A DNA stretch of 19,788 nt from the NCBI GenBank assembly GCA_964385645.1, contig CAYLPT010000196.1, forward strand, positions 1 through 19,788, given 5' to 3'. Numbering within the stretch: the first letter of the stretch is position 1; each line of letters starts with the position of its first letter. The notes below the pieces were generated by a model that saw only the letters and a program-made list of their open reading frames with translations, was not told the DNA's origin and searched no databases. A program made the translations under genes and the position numbers. The DNA is from CAYLPT01 sp964385645 (GTDB taxonomy: Bacteria > Armatimonadota > Hebobacteria > Hebobacterales > Hebobacteraceae). Positions 6,997-13,692 of this stretch are shown here, in pieces.

Positions 6997-7661
6997 TCCG
7001 CGCCGTGCTCTTCGACATGGACGGGCTTATCGTAGACACCGAGCCCATCCACTTCCAGGCCTTCCGCGCCCTCATGTGCGAGTACGGCCACGACCTGCCC
7101 GAGTCCGTGATGGCCCAGCTGATCGGCTTCGTCGAGGAGAAGAACATCCGGGACCTGAAGCGCATGTACGGGATCGAGGACCCAGTGGAGGAGATGGTCG
7201 CCCGCCGCCACGAGCACTTCATGCGGCTGATCCGCACCGAGCCCATCCCCGTCTTCCCTGGTTTCTGGGAGTTCAGCGACGAGCTGCGCCGCCGCGCGCT
7301 CAAGCAGGCGGTCGTGTCCTCCAGCGGCTCCGACCAGGTCGCCCTCATCCTGCGCCGGGTGTTCGAGGCGAGCGGCCGGCCCGAGTCACCCGAGGAGCGC
7401 TTCGACGCCATCGTCACTGGCAACGACATCGCCCGCAACAAGCCCGCGCCCGACATCTACCTGCGGGGGGCCGAGCGGGTCGGGGTACCGCCGCCGGAGT
7501 GCCTGGCCCTGGAGGACAGCCCGCCGGGCGTCCGGTCCGCCGCTGCGGCCGGCTGCATCGCGGTCGCGGTGCCCAACGACTACAGCCGGGGGCTCGAGTT
7601 CCCCGGCGCCCGCGCCGTCATCGGCTCGCTCCACGAGGCGGCCGCGCTGCTGGACATGTGA
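6993..7661 (+). CDS. HAD-superfamily hydrolase, beta-phosphoglucomutase-like
   Basis: The protein has 222 residues. Motif I is D-M-D-G (8-11, nucleophile D8, acid/base D10), followed by L-I-V-D-T-E and a helical C1 cap; motif II is V-S-S-S-G (108-112); motif III Lys is in N-K-P-A-P-D (K150); motif IV is E-D-S (174-176). This is the layout of subfamily IA enzymes such as beta-phosphoglucomutase and small sugar-phosphate phosphatases. It starts inside the agaS stop (ATGA) and its own stop overlaps the kinase ATG (TGATG), so the three proteins are translationally coupled. A phospho-sugar substrate is likely; whether it is a mutase or a phosphatase cannot be settled from sequence. Confidence 0.85.
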   Translation: MIRAVLFDMDGLIVDTEPIHFQAFRALMCEYGHDLPESVMAQLIGFVEEKNIRDLKRMYGIEDPVEEMVARRHEHFMRLIRTEPIPVFPGFWEFSDELRRRALKQAVVSSSGSDQVALILRRVFEASGRPESPEERFDAIVTGNDIARNKPAPDIYLRGAERVGVPPPECLALEDSPPGVRSAAAAGCIAVAVPNDYSRGLEFPGARAVIGSLHEAAALLDM

Positions 7662-8620
7662 TGGGAGAGCCCGTGGCCCGCATCGCCGTCATCGGAGAAC
7701 TCAACCTGGACCTGATCGTGACCGGGGCGCCGCGGCTCCCGACGCCGGGCGAGGAGGTGATCGTGGGCGGGATGGAGCTCACCCTGGGCTCCTCCTCCGC
7801 CATCCTCGCCGCGCAGCTTGCCCGGCTGGGCGATAGCGTGCTCTTCGTGAGCAAGGTCGGCGGCGACGACTTCGGCCGGCGGGCGCTGGAGTTCTGCCGC
7901 GGGTGCGGCGTGGGCGCCGAGGCGATCGCGGTGGACAAGAGCATCGCCACCGGCCTCACCATCTCCATCGCGGTGGAGGGCGAGCGGGCGCAGCTTACGG
8001 TCATGGGCTGTATCGAGGAGATGCGCCTGGGGGATGTGGACTTCAGCCTGCTGGAGGGTCAGGACCACCTGCACATCAGCTCCTTCTACCTCCAGCGCAA
8101 CCTCCGCCCCGACATCGGTCGCATCTTCGCCCGCGCGAAGGGGCTCGGCCTCACCACCTCGCTCGACACCGGCTGGCCGCACGAGGGTGAGACGAACGGC
8201 GATCTCACCGCCTGCTGGCCCCACCTGGACGTGTTCCTCCCCAACGAGGCGGAGGCCAGGCACCTCTCCGGCCGGCCGACAGTCGAGGAGGCGCTCGACT
8301 GGCTTGCCGAGCGCGTCCCCCTGGCCGTCGTCAAGCTGGGCGCGGATGGCGCCCTCGCTCGCCGGCGCGGCGAGACCGTGCGCCGGCCGGCCTACGCGGT
8401 CGAGGTGGTGGATACCACAGGCGCGGGTGACTCGTTCAACGGCGGGTTCCTCCACGCATACCTGGCCGGTCGGGGGCTTGCTGAGTGCCTGGACCTGGGC
8501 CTGGCCTGTGGCGCGCTCTCGATCCGCGCCCCCGGGGGGACGACCTCCCAGGCCGACCTCGAGGAGGCCGAGCGCTTCCTGCGAAGCGCCCCCCGTCTGC
8601 GGCCGCGGCCGCGCGGTTGA
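7661..8620 (+). CDS. PfkB-family carbohydrate kinase
   Basis: The protein has 319 residues, normal for a ribokinase-fold sugar kinase. The start reads I-A-V-I-G-E-L-N-L-D (8-17), typical of the family, and the second PfkB signature D-T-T-G-A-G-D-S-F (251-259) supplies the anion hole and the catalytic D257. The substrate is not fixed; with agaS and the HAD enzyme next to it, tagatose 6-phosphate or a related keto-sugar is a reasonable guess. ATG at 7661 overlaps the previous stop by one base. A GTG at 7673 with GGGAG 5-6 nt before it is an alternative start that would lose only four residues. The gene ends 70 bp before the recombinase gene. Confidence 0.88.
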   Translation: MGEPVARIAVIGELNLDLIVTGAPRLPTPGEEVIVGGMELTLGSSSAILAAQLARLGDSVLFVSKVGGDDFGRRALEFCRGCGVGAEAIAVDKSIATGLTISIAVEGERAQLTVMGCIEEMRLGDVDFSLLEGQDHLHISSFYLQRNLRPDIGRIFARAKGLGLTTSLDTGWPHEGETNGDLTACWPHLDVFLPNEAEARHLSGRPTVEEALDWLAERVPLAVVKLGADGALARRRGETVRRPAYAVEVVDTTGAGDSFNGGFLHAYLAGRGLAECLDLGLACGALSIRAPGGTTSQADLEEAERFLRSAPRLRPRPRG

Positions 8621-8690
8621 GCGGCCTCGGGGTCGCACCTCGTGGCGCCCATGTGGTAACCATACCGCGGGTGGGCCGGGGGAGAGCGCT

Positions 8691-9608
8691 ATGGAGGGCT
8701 TCGCCGATCTGCTCGAGGACTTCCTCACCGAGCTGCGCGACGCACGGGGCGCGGCGCCCGGGACCCTGGCCGGCTATGCCGACGATCTGAACCAGTTCTC
8801 GGTCTTCCTGAGCGAGCATGGGATCGCCAGCCGTTGGCAGGAGGTCCGCCCCGCGCACGTCCGCCGCTTCCTCGCCCACCTCCACGCCGGGGGCTATGCC
8901 CGCGCCTCCATCGCCCGGAAGCTCTCCGCTGTGCGCTCGCTGTACCGCTTCCTCTTCGCCCGCCGCCTCGTCTCCGCGAACCCCGCCGCCGGCGTCACCG
9001 CGCCCCGCCAGCGGCCGCGGCTGCCCCGCTTCCTGTATCAGGAGGACCTCGTCAAGCTCCTGGCCGCGCCCGACCCGGGGACGCCCCTCGGACTGCGCGA
9101 CCGCGCCCTGCTGGAGGTGCTGTACGCAACGGGGCTGCGGGTCTCGGAGCTGGTCAGCCTCACGGTCCCGCAGGTCGAGGGCGTGGACGAGCTGCGGGTG
9201 CTGGGCAAGGGCGGCAAGGAGCGTCTCGCCTTGTTGGGCCGGCCGGCCCGGGAGGCCGTCGCGCGCTACCTGGAGGAGGGCCGGCCGCATCTGCTCGCGC
9301 GGCGCCCACCCGCCGAGCGCGCTCGGGAGGAGCGCCTCCTCCTCAACCACCGGGGCGGGCCCCTCACCGACCGCGGGGTGCGGCGGGTGGTGCATCGTCA
9401 CCTGCTCCGCGCTTGCGCTCAGCACGAGATCGGCCCCCACGCGCTCCGCCACACCTTCGCTACCCATCTGCTCGAGGCCGGGGCAGACCTGCGCGCCGTT
9501 CAGGAGTTGCTGGGCCACTCCTCCCTCGCCACCACGCAGATCTACACCCACGTCACCCGCGGCCGGCTCCGCGAGGTCTACGACCGCGCCCATCCCCGGG
9601 CGCGATAG
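8691..9608 (+). CDS. xerC: Xer-type tyrosine recombinase (XerC/XerD)
   Basis: The protein has 305 residues, the size of XerC or XerD, which resolve chromosome dimers at dif near the division septum. The N-terminal core-binding domain (about 1-105) has the SAM-like pattern ending N-P-A-A-G-V. All catalytic residues are visible: R150 in A-T-G-L-R-V-S-E-L, K173 in G-K-G-G-K-E-R, H250-x-x-R253 in H-A-L-R-H-T-F-A-T-H-L-L, H276 in L-L-G-H-S-S-L and the nucleophile Y285 in Q-I-Y-T-H-V. GGGGGAG lies just upstream of the ATG. Which of the two Xer proteins it is cannot be decided without the other paralogue. I saw no dif-like site or integron array next to it. It follows the sugar kinase on the same strand but may have its own promoter. 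Confidence 0.9.
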   Translation: MEGFADLLEDFLTELRDARGAAPGTLAGYADDLNQFSVFLSEHGIASRWQEVRPAHVRRFLAHLHAGGYARASIARKLSAVRSLYRFLFARRLVSANPAAGVTAPRQRPRLPRFLYQEDLVKLLAAPDPGTPLGLRDRALLEVLYATGLRVSELVSLTVPQVEGVDELRVLGKGGKERLALLGRPAREAVARYLEEGRPHLLARRPPAERAREERLLLNHRGGPLTDRGVRRVVHRHLLRACAQHEIGPHALRHTFATHLLEAGADLRAVQELLGHSSLATTQIYTHVTRGRLREVYDRAHPRAR

Positions 9609-9616
9609 CCGCCGGC

Positions 9617-10264
9617 TCACGAAGCGGGCCAGAGCTCCTCGTACGCAACCGCGACCGCGCAGAGCGACACGGGCACGCTCAGCAGCACGCCAAAGCCGAA
9701 GCAGGCGCTCCCCAGGATGTTGATGCCCACCAGCGCCGCGACGAACCCCAGGAAGCCGAGCACGTCCCGCTGAACCGTTCTCCGGCTCGCCTCCATCGCG
9801 TCCCAGAACGACAGCCCCCGGTCCACGATCAGCGGGATGGTGAACAAGTAGAGCGCGGCGACGATCACCCCTGGAATCACAAGCACGAACAGGCCCACCG
9901 CCACCATCAGCGTCAGCAGCAGCCCCGCGAGCAGGGCCTGCAGGAAGTGATCGCCCGCCGCGCGCACGCGGCTGAAGTCCACCCGGCCCGAGCGGGCGTG
10001 TCCCAGCACCACCCCGCACAACCCCGCGAGGCTGGGCCCGATGACCAGCGGCACCAGCACCCCCCGCTCCCCGGCCCCGCCGACCAGCCCAAGAGTGACC
10101 ATCCACAGGAAGGTCAGCAACACGAGGGCCCACGGCGCGGACATGGTCAGCCGCCAGCCCGCCGCCAGCCAGCGGCCAACGTGGGCGACTCCGCCGGCCG
10201 CTGCCGTCGGCTGGGGGCTTGCTGCGCCCGATCCATCGAGAGGCCGCTGCTCGTCGCCGCTCAT
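9617..10264 (-). CDS. Polytopic membrane protein of unknown function
   Basis: The protein has 215 residues. A polar, Pro/Ala-rich N-terminus (1-28) leads to about six hydrophobic stretches, roughly 44-62, 69-89, 107-130, 131-148, 168-186 and 189-208. Between the fourth and fifth sits P-L-I-V-D-R-G-L-S-F-W-D-A-M-E-A-S, and the end reads Y-E-E-L-W. The pattern P-L-I-x-D-x-x-L-x-x-x-x-A-x-x-x-S plus a late A-Y-x-x-L recalls bacterial membrane proteins of the DUF975/GlpQ-membrane-domain type, which have no assigned reaction. AAGGAGGG, a near-perfect ribosome site, ends 4 nt before the ATG. It converges on the recombinase gene with only 8 bp between stops. Confidence 0.75.
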   Translation of the reverse strand: MSGDEQRPLDGSGAASPQPTAAAGGVAHVGRWLAAGWRLTMSAPWALVLLTFLWMVTLGLVGGAGERGVLVPLVIGPSLAGLCGVVLGHARSGRVDFSRVRAAGDHFLQALLAGLLLTLMVAVGLFVLVIPGVIVAALYLFTIPLIVDRGLSFWDAMEASRRTVQRDVLGFLGFVAALVGINILGSACFGFGVLLSVPVSLCAVAVAYEELWPAS

Positions 10265-10617
10265 CTCACCCTCCTTCCGCCCACCACGCCGCCCTGGTCC
10301 GAGGCTTCATACGAGTACCGGGACCGGTGCGTTTCGCGCCCAAGCGCGGGGCGGAGACTTCGGGCGCGCGCCGGCGAAACCTGCCTCCGCGAGTGTGCGC
10401 AGAGGGCAGAGGGAGTGCGGCCCAGGCAGCGGGAGTCCGGCATCGGCACGGAGGTTGGCGCGATGGGCGGGCGCTCGCTGGATGCGGCGGGTCGGACGGA
10501 GGCGCGGACGGCGCCGCGTCTCGGCGCGCTGGCCCACATCGCGGCAGGCCGGGGTCGCGGGGGGAGGTAGCCCGCTCCCGCGGGTGTGAGGTGTGGACCG
10601 CGGCCGGAGAGCCGCCC
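10265..10617. other. Intergenic region without a recognisable gene, 353 bp
   Basis: This lies between the start of the membrane protein and the stop of the small membrane protein, both on the minus strand. The open frames crossing it in both directions are rich in Arg, Ala, Gly and Pro without domain pattern and look like GC-rich accidents. A TATGAA (minus strand, near 10308-10313) could be a -10 box for the membrane protein but has no matching -35. Confidence 0.5.
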
Positions 10618-10914
10618 CTACGGGGAGGACGGCTGCTCGGGCTGCGAAGGCTGGCCGGGAGGGCTGGGCTGCCCGGGCGACGCCTGCTCGGCGCCGGGGG
10701 CGCGACGCGCGCCCGGGCGCGTGCCGCGGCGCATGCCGATGGGCGCGCCGCGCCGAGCCTCCGTCATGTAGCGCATCTGCTGCTGCATCTGACGGGAGAT
10801 CTCTGCCTCTCTCGCTTCGTAGGTGCGGTAGCTGGCCATGAAGTAGAGCCCGGCGAGCGCCAACGCGATGATGATGACGACGGCGGCAAAGGCAGGGCTG
10901 ACTCGCTTCTGCAC
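10618..10914 (-). CDS. Small single-pass membrane protein with proline/glutamine-rich tail
   Basis: The protein has 98 residues from a GTG start at 10914, which has GGGGAGGTGG upstream. An N-terminal cluster Q-K-R-V is followed by one membrane segment (about residues 8-27), then a charged, helix-prone stretch with R-E-A-E-I-S-R-Q-M-Q-Q-Q-M-R-Y, and a low-complexity tail of repeated P-G-Q-P-S-x-P units. The order suggests an inner-membrane anchor with a short coiled helix and a flexible tail on one side. I do not recognise a family. The frame extends 49 codons further upstream, but that stretch lacks the character of a protein. It is transcribed away from aroA. Confidence 0.6.
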   Translation of the reverse strand: MQKRVSPAFAAVVIIIALALAGLYFMASYRTYEAREAEISRQMQQQMRYMTEARRGAPIGMRRGTRPGARRAPGAEQASPGQPSPPGQPSQPEQPSSP

Positions 10915-11082
10915 GGCAACCACCTCCCCGGGGCCAGACCGCGCGGCAGCGCGCGGCGGCCCATCGCCTGTCGCTTCTCCGGGCGGCCCCGGGCTCCTGC
11001 CTCGCCGCATCGCGCCCCCCGAGAGGAGCGAGGGCCGGGGGCAACGAATCTGGTTGGGCATCGGTGTGGTGAGGCGGAGGCC

Positions 11083-12357
11083 ATGAGGCTGGTCTGTCGG
11101 CGGTCATCGCTGCGGGGTGAGGTGCGCATCCCCGGGTCGAAGTCGCACACGATCCGGGCGATCACCATCGCCGCGCTCGCGGAGGGCGAGAGCGTCATCC
11201 GCGCGCCCCTGGACTCCAACGACACCCGCTCGGCGGCGGCCGCCTTCAGGGCCCTGGGGGCGGAGGTGGAGCTGCGCCGCCGCGACTGGCGGGTGCTGGG
11301 GACGGGCGGGGAGGTGCGGACTCCCGAGGACGTCATCTACGTCGGCAACTCGGGGGTCACCCTGCACAACGCGATGGGCGCCTGCGCGCTCCTGCGCGAC
11401 GGGATGGCGGTGGTCACCGGCGACGAGCAGATCCGTCGTCGGCCCGCGGGCGTGCTGGCCGACGCGCTGAACGACTTGGGCGCGCGGGTGCGCTCGACCC
11501 GGGGCACTGGTACCGCGCCCTTCGTCGTCGGGGGCCGGCTGCGGGGAGGGCGGACGGCGATCGAGGCGGTGAACAGCCAGCACCTGAGCGCGCTGCTCAT
11601 CAGCACCCCCCTCGCCGACGGTCACTCCGAGATCGAGGTGACGGTGCTCAACGAGGCGCCCTACGTGGAGATGACGCTGGACTGGGTGCGGCGGCAGGGC
11701 ATCGCACTCGAGCAGGAGGGGCTGCGCCGCTTCCACGTCCCGGGCGGGCAGCGGTACCGGCCGGTCGAGCGGACGATACCGGCGGACTTCTCGTCGGCCA
11801 CCTTTTTCGTGGGCGCGGGCGCGCTGGGCGAGAACGATGTCGTCCTCCGCGGGCTGGATATGGACGACACCCAGGGCGACAAGGCGGTGCTGGAGCTGGT
11901 GCGGGAGATGGGCGCGGAGGTCAAGGTGACCGCGCGCGCGGTCCGGGTGAGGGCGCGGGAGCTCGTGGGCCGAGACTTCGACCTCAATGCCACGCCGGAC
12001 GCGCTGCCCACCCTGGCCGTGCTGGGCTGCTTCGCGCGGGGGAGAACCCGGCTGCTGAACTGCCCCCAGGCGAGGGTGAAGGAGACCGACCGCATCGCGG
12101 TGATGGCGCAGGAGCTGGGTCGGCTCGGGGCGCGGGTGGAGGAGCTGGAGGACGGGCTCGTGGTGCACGAGAGCCGGCTCCGAGGCGCGGAGGTGGACGG
12201 GCACGGCGACCACCGGGTGGTGATGGCCCTGGCCGTGGCCGGCTGCTCCATCCCAGGCCGGACGGTGGTGCTGGGCGCGGAGGCCGCGGCGGTGACGTTT
12301 CCGGGGTTCGTGGAGTGCCTACGCGGCCTCGGGGCGAATCTACGACTGGAGGGGTAG
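11083..12357 (+). CDS. aroA: 3-phosphoshikimate 1-carboxyvinyltransferase (EPSP synthase), divergent
   Basis: EPSP synthase joins PEP to shikimate 3-phosphate in the sixth shikimate step. The protein has 424 residues, the normal length. Kept family features are P-G-S-K-S at 17-21 (K20, S21), R25, G-D-E-Q-I-R-R-R-P (113-121), S165-Q166, P-Y at 193-194, P-D-A-L-P (catalytic D306), R-V-K-E-T-D-R (K333, R337) and G-D-H-R (R378). Changed features are the PEP loop, which reads G-N-S-G-V-T-L-H (88-95) where G-N-A-G-T-x-x-R is usual, and V404 where E. coli has K411. Several phosphoshikimate contacts also differ from E. coli (N164, E191, Q329). aroC follows after 3 bp. The start is the ATG at 11083 with GAGGCGGAGG before it; an upstream extension of the frame has no protein character. 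Confidence 0.88.
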   Translation: MRLVCRRSSLRGEVRIPGSKSHTIRAITIAALAEGESVIRAPLDSNDTRSAAAAFRALGAEVELRRRDWRVLGTGGEVRTPEDVIYVGNSGVTLHNAMGACALLRDGMAVVTGDEQIRRRPAGVLADALNDLGARVRSTRGTGTAPFVVGGRLRGGRTAIEAVNSQHLSALLISTPLADGHSEIEVTVLNEAPYVEMTLDWVRRQGIALEQEGLRRFHVPGGQRYRPVERTIPADFSSATFFVGAGALGENDVVLRGLDMDDTQGDKAVLELVREMGAEVKVTARAVRVRARELVGRDFDLNATPDALPTLAVLGCFARGRTRLLNCPQARVKETDRIAVMAQELGRLGARVEELEDGLVVHESRLRGAEVDGHGDHRVVMALAVAGCSIPGRTVVLGAEAAAVTFPGFVECLRGLGANLRLEG

Positions 12358-12360
12358 TGT

Positions 12361-13692
12361 ATGCTGGGCTGTGACATCGGGCGTCTGTTTCGCGTGACCG
12401 TCGCGGGGGGCTCCTACCAGGAGGGGCTGACGACTCACCTCCAGGGCGTCCCGCCGGGGATGGTCATCACCGAGGAGGAGATCTACCGCGAGCTGCTGCT
12501 GCGCAAGCCCGGCCAGGGAGAGCTCAGTTCGCCCCGTCGGGAGCCGGATATCCCCATCATCTACAGCGGCCTCAACGCCGCCGACACCATGCCCGGCTTC
12601 GCCAACGCCGGCCACACCAACGGCACCCCGCTGGTCATCCTGATCCCCAACCTCGACCGGCACTTCGAGCATATCCACCAGTACCAGGTGACCAACCGCA
12701 CGCCGCGGCCTGGGCACGCCTCCTACGCCTCCTACCAGAAGTACGGCGAGTGGGATGACGCCATCGGCGCCGGCTTCTTCAGCGGCCGCTACACCGCCAC
12801 CATCGTGGCCGCGGGCGCGGTGGCGAAGCGAATCCTGCTCGCCCACGGGATCGAGGTCACCGGGTATGTCAAGGAGGCGGCCGGCGTGCGGGCGCGGGAG
12901 CTGCCCCTGGAGACCATCCGGGAGCGGGCGGCCGCCTACCGCGAGGTGCGCCGGCGCTGGGACCCCGTCTACGAGGCGATCTTCGCCTCCGGCAAGCTGC
13001 GCGCCGACATGCGCTTCGTCGAGAAGGTGGCCGTGCTCGCCGAGTTCGAGCGCCAGATCCCGACCCTGCAATGGCGGGAGATGGACGAGGAGGCGATCCG
13101 GCGGGAGTACGGCGTGCACCCGAAGCTGAACTGCCCCGACCTGGAGGCCGCCGACGAGATGTACCGCCGCATCATGGAGATCACCGAGCAGGGCGACTCC
13201 AGCGGCGGGGTGGTCGAGGTCGTGGCGACGGGGGTGCCCGCCGGCCTGGGAGAGCCGGTGTTCGCGAAGCTGGACGGCGAGCTGGGCCGGATGATGAGCA
13301 TAGGCGCCGTCAAGGCGGTGGAGATCGGCGGCGGGATGGCGGCCAAGGACAGTCGGGGCTCGCAGTTCAACGACGCCATGTATGCAGAAGGCGGGCGGGT
13401 GGGGTTCCGCTCGAACAACGCCGGTGGCATCACCGGCGGGCTCGCCACCGGCCAGCCCATCGTGGCCAGGCTGGCGGTCAAGCCGACCCCCACCATCGCC
13501 AAGGACCAGGAGACCATTGACAAGGTCTCGCTGGAGAGCGTCACCCTGCAGGCCGTGACCCGGCGGGACCCCACCATCGTGCCGCGCGTCTGGCCGGTTG
13601 CGGAGGCGTTCATGGCCATAGTGCTGCTCGACCAGTACATGATGCACCTCGCCTACCAGGCGGTGGCGCGAGGCGTTCACGAGGCGGCATGA
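12361..13692 (+). CDS. aroC: Chorismate synthase homologue with altered active site
   Basis: Chorismate synthase removes phosphate from EPSP using reduced FMN. The protein has 443 residues, longer than the usual 350-400. The alignment to the family is clear at G-R-L-F-R-V-T (7-13), P-P-G, R-R-E-P-D (59-63), R-P-G-H-A (116-120), A-A-G-A-V-A-K (150-156), G-V-P-A-G-L-G-E-P-V-F (291-301), N-N-A-G-G-I (352-357) and K-P-T-P-T-I. However, the signature F-G-E-S-H-G is A-G-G-S-Y-Q (15-20), so the first catalytic His is Tyr19; G-R-S-S-A-R-E-T is G-F-F-S-G-R-Y-T (138-145); and G-R-H-D-P is T-R-R-D-P (400-404). A helical insert of about 65 residues lies around 185-255. GGAGGGG is 6 nt before the ATG. It is tightly coupled to aroA and to the next gene. 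Confidence 0.85.
   Translation: MLGCDIGRLFRVTVAGGSYQEGLTTHLQGVPPGMVITEEEIYRELLLRKPGQGELSSPRREPDIPIIYSGLNAADTMPGFANAGHTNGTPLVILIPNLDRHFEHIHQYQVTNRTPRPGHASYASYQKYGEWDDAIGAGFFSGRYTATIVAAGAVAKRILLAHGIEVTGYVKEAAGVRARELPLETIRERAAAYREVRRRWDPVYEAIFASGKLRADMRFVEKVAVLAEFERQIPTLQWREMDEEAIRREYGVHPKLNCPDLEAADEMYRRIMEITEQGDSSGGVVEVVATGVPAGLGEPVFAKLDGELGRMMSIGAVKAVEIGGGMAAKDSRGSQFNDAMYAEGGRVGFRSNNAGGITGGLATGQPIVARLAVKPTPTIAKDQETIDKVSLESVTLQAVTRRDPTIVPRVWPVAEAFMAIVLLDQYMMHLAYQAVARGVHEAA

Noticed and set aside
6959..7660. In-frame upstream extension of the PfkB kinase (234 codons)
   Set aside because: It overlaps the HAD gene in another frame, and the kinase begins at its conserved first strand at 7661 or 7673.
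8691..9608. Integron integrase or mobile-element integrase
   Set aside because: Length and motifs match housekeeping Xer proteins, and there are no attachment sites, cassettes, direct repeats or phage genes nearby.
10219..11082. 288-codon N-terminal extension of the aroA frame
   Set aside because: EPSP synthase starts at M-R-L-V just before P-G-S-K-S; the extension is Arg/Ala-rich, overlaps two minus-strand genes and has no family similarity I can see.
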